Shown here in pieces: positions 45,798-57,431 of a DNA stretch of 64,000 nt. Numbering within the stretch: position 1 is the first letter of the stretch; each line of letters begins with the position of its first letter. Source of the DNA: Providencia sp. R33 (GTDB taxonomy: Bacteria; Pseudomonadota; Gammaproteobacteria; Enterobacterales; Enterobacteriaceae); assembly GCF_019343475.1 (NCBI RefSeq), contig NZ_CP072453.1:2604001-2668000 (forward strand), given 5' to 3'. The translations under genes and the position numbers were made by a program. The notes under the pieces were generated by a model. The model did no database searches and was not told where the DNA came from. It worked only from the letters and a program-made list of their open reading frames with translations.

Positions 45798-46488
45798 CCA
45801 ACCCATTGATGAAAATAAGCACTTAGAGAAATCTATTTCAAAGGTTGCTTCTGCGATTGCTGACCCCTCTAGGGTCAGTATTCTCTGCGCACTAATGGAT
45901 GGTAGAGCATGGACAGCTACTGAGTTAAGTGCTGCAGCAAATATTGCGCCTTCAACAACCAGTGCTCACCTGACAAAGCTTTTGAATAACCACTTAATTA
46001 GCTGTTTATCTCAAGGTAGACACCGTTATTACCGCCTCGCTGGTTCAGACATTGCAGAACTGCTGGAAACACTGATGGGCGTCTCCATGAAATTGGAATA
46101 TAAAGCGCCAATCTCAACCCCCGTTCATCTGAGAAAAGCGCGCACCTGCTATGATCACTTAGCAGGCGAAGTTGCAGTTCAACTCTATGAATTTATGGAT
46201 AAAAATGGCTGGTTTACATCTAAAGAAAATAAATTATCTATTATTGGCATTGAGCAATTTAACAACCTTAATATCAATATTTCAATGCACACTAAACGAA
46301 AAATGGCGTGTGCTTGCTTAGATTGGAGTGAAAGGCGTATGCACTTAGGTGGAAATGCTGGAGCTGCGTTATTACACGCTTTTGAGCAAAACGAATGGAT
46401 ATTAAAAACAGCAGGCTACCGTGAGGTGATGTTTACCCCAAGTGGGAAAAAGGCCCTAAAACGAATTTTTGACATTGAAATTATATAA
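45778..46488 (+). CDS. ArsR-type winged-helix regulator, long form
   Basis: 236 residues. The N-terminal ArsR fold (about 15-100) has ADPSRVSILCALMDGRAWTATELSAAANIAPSTTSAHLTKLLNNHLI and wing SQGRHRYYRLAG. Unlike short arsenic sensors it carries a C-terminal domain (about 110-236) with C-Y-D-H-L-A-G and C-L-D-W-S-E-R-R-x-H-L-G-G motifs, a combination I associate with a widespread uncharacterised subfamily often found beside ABM genes. The classical metal-binding C-x-C motif in helix 3 is absent; cysteines occur in CALM, SCLS, TCYDH and ACACLD. Probably represses its own operon. Confidence 0.85.
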   Translation: MIKNKISQPIDENKHLEKSISKVASAIADPSRVSILCALMDGRAWTATELSAAANIAPSTTSAHLTKLLNNHLISCLSQGRHRYYRLAGSDIAELLETLMGVSMKLEYKAPISTPVHLRKARTCYDHLAGEVAVQLYEFMDKNGWFTSKENKLSIIGIEQFNNLNINISMHTKRKMACACLDWSERRMHLGGNAGAALLHAFEQNEWILKTAGYREVMFTPSGKKALKRIFDIEII

Positions 46489-46879
46489 AGTTCATCGTTA
46501 GAGGCTACAAATAATTTTCTACTGTTCGCCACATTTCTCTAATACACCAAGTAGTGATTGATTATTTACGGTCTTATACCTCTTATGTACCTTTATAACT
46601 ATACGAGCTATTGCACCTACTTGGCATTCCACTCATTTAATTAAAAGACAACTCACACTTAACAAGCGGTACTCAGCAAGTAGGTTCCCCAAAGTAATAA
46701 TTGCGATAGTCTGGGAGATCAAATAAAGCACTTAAGTAGTTAAATACGTGAACTATTCTCACCATTTCAAATGAGTAGTGAATATTCATATATTCAACTA
46801 GTTCGTTGAAAAAAGCGCGATAGGTAATATAGAATGACTAACATAAAACTATTTAAGAATGGATTTTAGATAGGCATAT
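46489..46879. other. Intergenic region between the regulator gene and the rRNA terminator
   Basis: About 390 bases without a recognisable gene or repeat. No clear terminator for the plus-strand operon was found by eye. E. coli has dkgB near this side of rrnH; it is absent. Confidence 0.5.
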
Positions 46880-46910
46880 AAACAAAAACCCCGTGATTTT
46901 CATCACGGGG
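46880..46910 (-). terminator. Intrinsic terminator of the rRNA operon
   Basis: On the minus strand CCCCGTGAT / ATCACGGGG (9 bp, loop GAAA) is followed by TTTTTGTTT. It ends the rRNA/tRNA-Asp transcript. Confidence 0.9.
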
Positions 46911-46920
46911 CTTCGATAAG

Positions 46921-46997
46921 TGGCGGAACGGACGGGACTCGAACCCGCGCCCCCCTGCGTGACAGGCAGGTATTCTAACCAACTGAACTACCGCTCC
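46921..46997 (-). tRNA. tRNA-Asp (GTC)
   Basis: 77 bases on the minus strand, beginning GGAGCGGTAGTTCAG and ending with the encoded CCA. Anticodon GTC lies in the loop CTGTCAC. Very close to E. coli tRNA-Asp. It is the distal tRNA of the rRNA operon, as aspU is in E. coli rrnH. Confidence 0.97.
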
Positions 46998-47057
46998 ACT
47001 TATTCTTTCGCCTTTCGGCTGCTTATCATGAATCACTCACAATAAGACTTTAATTTA

Positions 47058-47177
47058 ATGTCTGGCAGTTCCCTACTCTCACATGGGGAGACCCCACACT
47101 ACCATCGGCGCTACGGCGTTTCACTGCTGAGTTCGGCATGGGGTCAGGTGGGACCACCGCGCTATTGCCGCCAGACA
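47058..47177 (-). rRNA. rrf: 5S ribosomal RNA
   Basis: 120 bases, minus strand, from TGTCTGGCGGC to GCCAGACAT. Single copy in this operon. The terminal stem pairs TGTCTGGC with GCCAGACA, slightly different from the E. coli TGCCTGGC stem but compensated on both sides. Confidence 0.96.
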
Positions 47178-47317
47178 AATTCGGTTTCGTTCCCGTTTAG
47201 CATCATTTCTCACTAAACCAGAACTTCAATCTTGAACAAGCTGTGTGTCCTTCGCCTTTCGGCTTCTCACGTTCTTTGAAAATCAACTCAATCTCTCTAA
47301 AACACCTTCGGTGTTGT

Positions 47318-50226
<2,909 letters not shown>

Positions 50227-50381
50227 TCACAACCCGAAGGTGTCTTTTATGTCGGTCGACGCAAAACCCGACGGTTTCGTGTCTGTTGACAACATCTTCA
50301 AGTTGAGATTTTTGAGAGACTCTCACATTGTTTAAGCGATAAACAATGTGCGTTGTTTTCAATTTTCAGCTTGTTCCAGAT

Positions 50382-50392
50382 TGTTAAAGAGC
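50382..50392 (-). promoter_or_regulatory. boxA in the 16S-23S spacer
   Basis: GCTCTTTAACA on the minus strand, the Nus-factor antitermination boxA before 23S; it is followed by ATCTGGAACAAGCTG, as in E. coli. Confidence 0.85.
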
Positions 50393-50448
50393 ATAATTAT
50401 TCGCAATAGACTAGTTGACTAATCTATTCTGAATAATCAGAAAATTTA

Positions 50449-50524
50449 TGGTGGAGCTAAGCGGGATCGAACCGCTGACCTCCTGCGTGCAAGGCAGGCG
50501 CTCTCCCAGCTGAGCTATAGCCCC
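50449..50524 (-). tRNA. tRNA-Ala (TGC)
   Basis: 76 bases, minus strand, GGGGCTATAGCTCAGCTGGG to the encoded CCA. Anticodon TGC in CTTGCACG. Second spacer tRNA between 16S and 23S. Confidence 0.97.
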
Positions 50525-50591
50525 ATAAAGGTTTTTTTCGGTATCGATTAATCTCCTGATAAGATTTTTTCTTACTCGGAGGTCTTTTTTC

Positions 50592-50650
50592 TTAGGCAAG
50601 GCGTGGGTTAGCGAAGTTTACACAAGTAAACGAGCTGAGCCATAACGCAG
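50592..50650. repeat. Short repeat element between the two spacer tRNAs
   Basis: GGCAAGGCGTGGG, then a perfect hairpin GTTTAC-ACAA-GTAAAC (50616-50631), then GAGCTGAGCCATAACGCAGC. It shares TACACAAGTAA and a GCC-A-AACGC tail with the element at 860-975, suggesting one repeat family. Confidence 0.5.
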
Positions 50651-50663
50651 CATAAGAGAAAAG

Positions 50664-50740
<77 letters not shown>

Positions 50741-50806
50741 ATCGATACCGCTACTTTAATTTCATCAGACAATCTGTGTGAGCACTTCACAAAAACACTT
50801 CAATGG

Positions 50807-52347
<1,541 letters not shown>

Positions 52348-52514
52348 AAAAGCTTGATGCTCAAAGAATGTTTACTGTCGTATGTCTTCTTGCGAAAACA
52401 TATTACCTATTAGTTCATATATATGAATTAACGTGTTAGTCACTCTTCAAGACTTAAAATCAAATATTTTTTTGATAGTGTCCTGTGAGTGCCCACACAG
52501 ATTGTCTGATAAAT

Positions 52515-52525
52515 TGTTAAAGAGC
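52515..52525 (-). promoter_or_regulatory. boxA in the 16S leader
   Basis: GCTCTTTAACA on the minus strand followed by ATTTATCAGACAATCTGTGTGGGCACTC, the standard rrn leader antitermination region. Confidence 0.88.
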
Positions 52526-52580
52526 GTTGCGACTTAATCTTTCGATTTTCGACTTCAAGGTCGTTGTCGCGAGGTGACGT

Positions 52581-52608
52581 ATAATACGTTTTCCTCATCG
52601 AGAGTCAA
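52581..52608 (-). promoter_or_regulatory. rrn promoter P2
   Basis: Minus strand: TTGACT (52608-52603), 16-base spacer, TATTAT (52586-52581). Placed like E. coli rrn P2. Confidence 0.85.
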
Positions 52609-52700
52609 GCGATTTTTTGCTTTTTCTTTTCAGAATCTCTCGCTGCCGTTTCAGTGTTCATCGCGCTTTGCGTTGTCTTGTTCCCGGTCAGTGGATGCGC

Positions 52701-52728
52701 ATTATAGGGAGTCAGAAAAATCTGGCAA
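52701..52728 (-). promoter_or_regulatory. rrn promoter P1 with UP element
   Basis: Minus strand: TTGCCA (52728-52723), 16-base spacer, TATAAT (52706-52701), then GCGC as a GC-rich discriminator typical of ppGpp-controlled promoters. A-tract and T-tract sequence just upstream (52730-52755) looks like an UP element. Confidence 0.88.
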
Positions 52729-52777
52729 GTGTTTTTTAAAACTTTTTTTCTGACTGCTCGCTTATCACCCAAAATGG

Positions 52778-53344
52778 CTATTTTTTAATTCTTTTTAGCG
52801 TTTCTGGCAGGTCTGCAATGCTATTAACCACAAAATCAGCGCTATTCATTGCTTCTTCTGTCACAGGTTCGCCACTTTTAACCAGCACTGTTGTTCCGAC
52901 ATTTGCTGCTTTACCTGCTAAAATATCAGCAAGTTTATCTCCTACCATTATAGAAGCAGCCATATCTATATTTAAGAAAGACTGTGCATCTAATAACATG
53001 CCAGGTTTTGGTTTACGGCAATTGCAGTCTTGCCGATATTCTTCAATATCAGACTCTGCGTGATGCGGGCAGAAGTAAATACCGTCTAGGTCAACACCAC
53101 GATCAGCAAGTGACCAGTCCATCCATTCAGTTAATTGCATAAATTGGTCTTCGGTATAAATGCCACGACCAATACCTGATTGGTTTGTGACAACCACTAA
53201 TGCATAACCCATCTTCTTTAATTCCAACATGGCTTCAATAGCGCCTTCAATAAATTCAAAGTCATCTATTTTATGTACGTAGCCATGGTCGATATTAATT
53301 GTTCCGTCTCTGTCTAAAAAGACTGCTGGTATCCCGTTACTCAC
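52778..53344 (-). CDS. gmhB: D-glycero-beta-D-manno-heptose 1,7-bisphosphate 7-phosphatase
   Basis: 188 residues from GTG at 53344, with AGGAG seven bases upstream; the longer frame begins at a TTG inside that site's 5' side and is rejected. HAD phosphatase: nucleophile motif FLDRDGTINID, VVTNQSG, a zinc loop with CPHH and CNCRKPKPGM, and MVGDKLADI. It removes the 7-phosphate in ADP-heptose synthesis for the LPS inner core. Sits directly upstream of the rRNA promoters, as in E. coli. Confidence 0.94.
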   Translation of the reverse strand: MSNGIPAVFLDRDGTINIDHGYVHKIDDFEFIEGAIEAMLELKKMGYALVVVTNQSGIGRGIYTEDQFMQLTEWMDWSLADRGVDLDGIYFCPHHAESDIEEYRQDCNCRKPKPGMLLDAQSFLNIDMAASIMVGDKLADILAGKAANVGTTVLVKSGEPVTEEAMNSADFVVNSIADLPETLKRIKK

Positions 53345-53427
53345 CTGTTTACTCCTCAAACTGAATATCTTTTTAGTATCTCACGAAAAGAAATGAAATG
53401 AGAATAGAATAAATCGCACAATCTTTG

Positions 53428-53456
53428 TTGACTTAGACGTCTAGACGCCTTAACAT
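53428..53456 (+). promoter_or_regulatory. metN promoter overlapped by MetJ boxes
   Basis: TTGACT (53428-53433) and TAACAT (53451-53456) with a 17-base spacer. The spacer holds AGACGTCT (53435-53442) and AGACGCCT (53443-53450), two adjacent 8-bp met boxes. MetJ with SAM would block RNA polymerase directly. Confidence 0.88.
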
Positions 53457-53514
53457 CCAACCATATTAGATACACTATCTAAAGAACAATTCAAATAAAA
53501 GTTAGAAAACATAA

Positions 53515-54546
53515 ATGATAAAGCTCTCAAATATAAATAAAGTTTTCCAGCAAGGAAGCCGTAGCATTCAAGCATTGACTGATATTAGCTTGCATGTACC
53601 TGCTGGTCAGATATATGGCGTTATTGGTGCTTCTGGTGCAGGTAAAAGTACGTTAATTCGTTGCGTAAACATGCTAGAGCGCCCAACATCAGGCCAAGTT
53701 GTTGTTGATGGACAAGATTTAACCTCAATGACAGAAAAAGCGTTGACGAGAGCACGTCGCGGTATTGGCATGATTTTCCAGCATTTTAACTTATTATCTT
53801 CGCGTACTGTTTTTGATAACGTGGCACTGCCACTGGAACTGGACAATACGCCTAAAGAAAAAATTAAAGAACGCGTTGATGAGCTATTAGATTTAGTCGG
53901 CTTAAGCGAAAAGAAAGATGCTTACCCTGCTAATTTATCGGGTGGACAAAAACAACGTGTTGCAATCGCACGTGCTTTAGCTAATTCGCCAAAAGTTTTA
54001 CTGTGTGATGAAGCGACTAGTGCATTAGACCCTGCGACAACACGCTCAATTTTAGAATTATTAAAAGATATTAACCGCCGTTTAGGGTTAACCATCTTAT
54101 TGATCACTCACGAAATGGATGTCGTAAAACGCATTTGTGACCAAGTTGCAGTAATTAGTGGCGGCCAATTAATCGAACAAGATAAAGTGAGCGAAGTATT
54201 CTCTCACCCCAAAACACCTGTTGCGCAGGCTTTTATTCAGTCAACTTTAGTTATTGATATTCCAGATGACTATAAAGAGCGCATGAGCACTGAAGCAGGT
54301 AAAGATTTATCACCATTAGTGAAATTAGAATTTACTGGCCAATCTGTTGATGCGCCGCTAATTTCGATGGCTGTACGTAAGTTTGATATTGATATTAATA
54401 TTTTAAGCTCTCAGATTGATTACGCAGGCGGCGTAAAATTTGGTGTGATGCTAGCGGAGCTGCATGGCATTAATGGTGGTGTTGAGTCCACAATTGAATT
54501 TTTGAAAGAGCACCACGTGAAAGTAGAGGTTTTGGGTTATGTCTGA
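53515..54546 (+). CDS. metN: Methionine ABC transporter ATPase
   Basis: 343 residues, same as E. coli. Walker A GASGAGKST, signature LSGGQKQR, Walker B VLLCDEATSALDP. The C-terminal NIL (ACT-like) domain, about 260-343, binds methionine and inhibits the transporter when internal methionine is high. Overlaps metI by eight bases. Confidence 0.96.
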   Translation: MIKLSNINKVFQQGSRSIQALTDISLHVPAGQIYGVIGASGAGKSTLIRCVNMLERPTSGQVVVDGQDLTSMTEKALTRARRGIGMIFQHFNLLSSRTVFDNVALPLELDNTPKEKIKERVDELLDLVGLSEKKDAYPANLSGGQKQRVAIARALANSPKVLLCDEATSALDPATTRSILELLKDINRRLGLTILLITHEMDVVKRICDQVAVISGGQLIEQDKVSEVFSHPKTPVAQAFIQSTLVIDIPDDYKERMSTEAGKDLSPLVKLEFTGQSVDAPLISMAVRKFDIDINILSSQIDYAGGVKFGVMLAELHGINGGVESTIEFLKEHHVKVEVLGYV

Positions 54547-55192
54547 GAGAATGATTTATTTGCTGATTAACGGCACCATCGACACTATCACAATGACCTT
54601 TGTTTCTGGCTTTTTGGGCTTTGTTTTAGGCTTACCATTGGGTGTTTTACTTTATATTACGCGTAAAGACCAAGTGATGGAAAATGTCGGCTTATATCGT
54701 GCACTTGCCGTTATAATTAATATTTTCCGTTCAGTACCATTTATTATTTTACTCGTTTGGATTATTCCATTAACGTCGTTTTTAGTGGGTACAACCATTG
54801 GTTTAAAAGCCGCAATCGTACCGTTAACCATTGGTGCAGCGCCATTTATTGCACGCATGGTAGAAAATGCTCTACTAGAAATTCCGAGTGGTTTAATTGA
54901 ATCAGCGCGTGCTATGGGGGCGACTCCTCTTCAGATCATTCGTAAAATCTTGATCCCTGAAGCAATGCCAAGCCTAATTAATGCGGCAACCATTACTTTA
55001 ATTATGTTAGTTGGTTATTCGGCTATGGGTGGCGCTGTGGGTGCAGGTGGTTTAGGTCAAATTGCACTGCAATATGGTTACCAAACCTATAACCCTGTTG
55101 TAATGAATACCGTTATTGTTCTTCTTGTTATTTTAGTAAACGCAATCCAGTTTGGTGGCGAGTACTTAATGAAAAAAGTTTCACATCGATAG
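54539..55192 (+). CDS. metI: Methionine ABC transporter permease
   Basis: 217 residues, about five membrane helices. Coupling loop ESARAMGATPLQIIRKILIPEAMP is typical of the MetI family. D- and L-methionine import with MetN and MetQ. The overlap ATG lies in the last codons of metN. Confidence 0.96.
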   Translation: MSERMIYLLINGTIDTITMTFVSGFLGFVLGLPLGVLLYITRKDQVMENVGLYRALAVIINIFRSVPFIILLVWIIPLTSFLVGTTIGLKAAIVPLTIGAAPFIARMVENALLEIPSGLIESARAMGATPLQIIRKILIPEAMPSLINAATITLIMLVGYSAMGGAVGAGGLGQIALQYGYQTYNPVVMNTVIVLLVILVNAIQFGGEYLMKKVSHR

Positions 55193-55252
55193 TCAGTAAA
55201 ATAGCGGCGCCGTTAGGGTGCTTATAAAGTCCGAATGAAAGGGGTACTACCA

Positions 55253-56074
55253 ATGTCTATTAAGTTAAAATCTATCGCTGTTGTCGGCGCGCTATTAGGC
55301 ACACTCGTTTTAGCGGGTTGTGGCGAAAAAGAAAAAGATGCTAACAGCATTAAAGTTGGTGTGATCATGGGCAAAGAGTTAGAAGTTGCTGAAGTCGCAC
55401 AGAAAGTTGCTAAAGAAAAATACGGTTTAGATGTTGAGCTGGTTTCATTTAATGATTTCGTATTACCAAACGAAGCATTAAGCAAAGGTGATATCGATTT
55501 AAACGCGTTCCAACACAAGCCGTACCTTGACCAACAAATTAAAGATCGTAACTATAAGTTAGTGCCAGTGGGCAATACATTTATTTACCCAATTGCTGCT
55601 TACTCTAAAAAAATTAAATCTGTTGACGAGTTAGCCGACGGTTCACAAATCGCATTACCAAATGACCCAACCAACTTAGGTCGTTCTTTACTGCTGTTAC
55701 AACAACAAAATTTAATTAAGTTAAAGGATGGCACAGGTTTAATGCCAACTGTTCTGGATGTTGTTGAAAATCCAAAAAATCTGAAATTTGTTGAATTAGA
55801 AGCACCACAATTACCACGTGCTCTTGATGACCAAAAAATTGCTTTAGCTATCATCAACACCACTTGGGCAAGCAGCGCAACACCTAAACTGACGCCAGCA
55901 AAAGACGGTTTATTTGTTGAAGATAAAGATTCTCCATATGTAAATATTATTGTTGCTCGTGAAGATAATAAAGATAGCGAAAATGTGAAGAAATTTATCC
56001 AAGCTTATCAATCAGATGAAGTTGCTAACAAAGCTAACGAAGTCTTTGATGGTGGTGCAGTTAAAGGCTGGTAA
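55253..56074 (+). CDS. metQ: Methionine-binding lipoprotein
   Basis: 273 residues from the ATG at 55253, which has AAAGGGG seven bases upstream; an ATG at 55235 precedes that site. Lipobox V-L-A-G-C, then the NlpA-family binding fold: VGVIMGKELEVAEVA, NDFVLPNEALSKGDIDLNAFQHKPYL. Delivers methionine to MetNI. Followed by a strong terminator. Confidence 0.95.
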   Translation: MSIKLKSIAVVGALLGTLVLAGCGEKEKDANSIKVGVIMGKELEVAEVAQKVAKEKYGLDVELVSFNDFVLPNEALSKGDIDLNAFQHKPYLDQQIKDRNYKLVPVGNTFIYPIAAYSKKIKSVDELADGSQIALPNDPTNLGRSLLLLQQQNLIKLKDGTGLMPTVLDVVENPKNLKFVELEAPQLPRALDDQKIALAIINTTWASSATPKLTPAKDGLFVEDKDSPYVNIIVAREDNKDSENVKKFIQAYQSDEVANKANEVFDGGAVKGW

Positions 56075-56101
56075 TCTTTTTTATTATTAAAAAAACGATT
56101 A

Positions 56102-56137
56102 AAATACTAGATGGCTCCATGCCATCTAGTATTTTTT
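56102..56137 (+). terminator. Intrinsic terminator of metNIQ
   Basis: AAATACTAGATGGC / GCCATCTAGTATTT, a perfect 14-bp stem with loop TCCAT, then T-run. Confidence 0.92.
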
Positions 56138-56199
56138 GCAATTTATAGACTATAAAAATAACGATATTTTATTGAATCATATAAGAAAGGTAATAACTT

Positions 56200-56604
56200 A
56201 TGAGACTGTTATTGCTCACCTTAGCGGCGTTGACGTTGGCTGGGTGTGGGATTAACCAATACACGAGTCCAGGGGCAAACAAAGGTTTCACCAGTATGAA
56301 ATTGTCTAAACCTGTGCCAAGTGTGACTGAAGAACCTGAAACAGCAAATGTTAAATTAATGAATAGCCCAGAAGAACTCTTGGGAATGCCTTTCAAAGAT
56401 TTAGGTATTGTTTCTGGTGAATCATGCAGAGAAAGCGTTCAAAGCCCTCCTGCAAATCTAAATACAGCGAAAAACAGTATGTTATCACAAGCTGCTTTTA
56501 TCGCTGCTGATGCCGTCCTTTTGCACCAATGCCAGACAATGACCGCTCCGGGTTGTTACCAAGCAACGATTTGTGAAGGTAGCGCATTAAAAATTGTTGA
56601 ATAA
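56200..56604 (+). CDS. rcsF: RcsF, outer-membrane stress-sensor lipoprotein
   Basis: 134 residues. Lipobox L-T-L-A-G-C; a proline- and serine-containing linker that threads through outer-membrane barrels; then a folded domain with four cysteines (GESCRES, HQCQTM, PGCYQ, TICEG) that make the two known nonconsecutive disulfides. It signals envelope damage to the Rcs phosphorelay through IgaA. GAAAGG upstream of the ATG. Separate from trmO by seven bases. Confidence 0.93.
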   Translation: MRLLLLTLAALTLAGCGINQYTSPGANKGFTSMKLSKPVPSVTEEPETANVKLMNSPEELLGMPFKDLGIVSGESCRESVQSPPANLNTAKNSMLSQAAFIAADAVLLHQCQTMTAPGCYQATICEGSALKIVE

Positions 56605-56611
56605 CCGCCAT

Positions 56612-57331
56612 ATGCAATCTTTTCAATTTGAGACTATTGGGTATATCGAATCGCCATATAAAGAAAAGTTTGCCATCCCGCGCCAACCTGGGCTTGTTCC
56701 AGGTGGTGCAGGACGCCTACATCTCCACTCCCCTTTTAATGATGCTAATACTGTTCGTGGCTTAACGCAATTTAGCCATATCTGGGTAATTTTTGTTTTT
56801 CATCAAACGATGAAAGGTGGCTGGAAACCTTTAGTTCGTCCACCTCGCCTTGGCGGTAATGACAAAATGGGTGTATTTGCAACGCGCTCAACATTTAGAC
56901 CAAACCCAATAGGTATGTCCCTTGTTGAATTAAAAGGGGTTTCTATAAAAAACAACCAAGCTATACTCGAGCTTGGTAGTCTAGACTTGGTTGACGGCAC
57001 ACCAGTGATTGATATAAAACCTTATTTGCCTTTTGCTGAAGCAATACCAGAGGCCACTGCGGGATACGCGCAAGATGCGCCTTCAGATAAAATGCAGGTT
57101 ATATTCACGCTAGCCGTTGAAAATCAATTAGCCTCTTATCAACATCAATATCCTGCGCTAAAGCAATTTATTGAACAAGTTTTGATGCAAGACCCTCGCC
57201 CTGCGTATAAAAAACAATCGACTGAAATTCGTGACTATGCGGTTCATTTACTAGATTTTAATATTCGTTGGCGAGTGATTAATGGTGTGACTGAAGTATT
57301 CGCTATCGAACCTTACGAAAAAACGTGTTAA
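56612..57331 (+). CDS. trmO: tRNA (N6-threonylcarbamoyladenosine37-N6)-methyltransferase
   Basis: 239 residues from the ATG at 56612 (E. coli 235); a TTG at 56594 inside rcsF is less likely. It methylates t6A37 to m6t6A in tRNA-Thr, using SAM. Family motifs: IESPYKEKFAIPRQPGL, RPPRLGGNDKMGVFATRSTFRPNPIGMS, LDLVDGTPVIDIKPYLP. Also known as TsaA/YaeB, a beta-barrel methyltransferase class. Confidence 0.94.
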   Translation: MQSFQFETIGYIESPYKEKFAIPRQPGLVPGGAGRLHLHSPFNDANTVRGLTQFSHIWVIFVFHQTMKGGWKPLVRPPRLGGNDKMGVFATRSTFRPNPIGMSLVELKGVSIKNNQAILELGSLDLVDGTPVIDIKPYLPFAEAIPEATAGYAQDAPSDKMQVIFTLAVENQLASYQHQYPALKQFIEQVLMQDPRPAYKKQSTEIRDYAVHLLDFNIRWRVINGVTEVFAIEPYEKTC

Positions 57332-57431
57332 CCCCTTTTGGCGAATCTCAGTCGCTGGTAGACTAGCTCTCTATATACTTTGGTAAGCAAACGGCTTGCC
57401 ATAATTTGTTGTTCTAATGGAACCTAATACA

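Noticed and set aside
46489..46879. Possible dkgB remnant beside the rRNA operon
   Set aside because: No reading frame or recognisable fragment of an aldo-keto reductase was seen in any frame.
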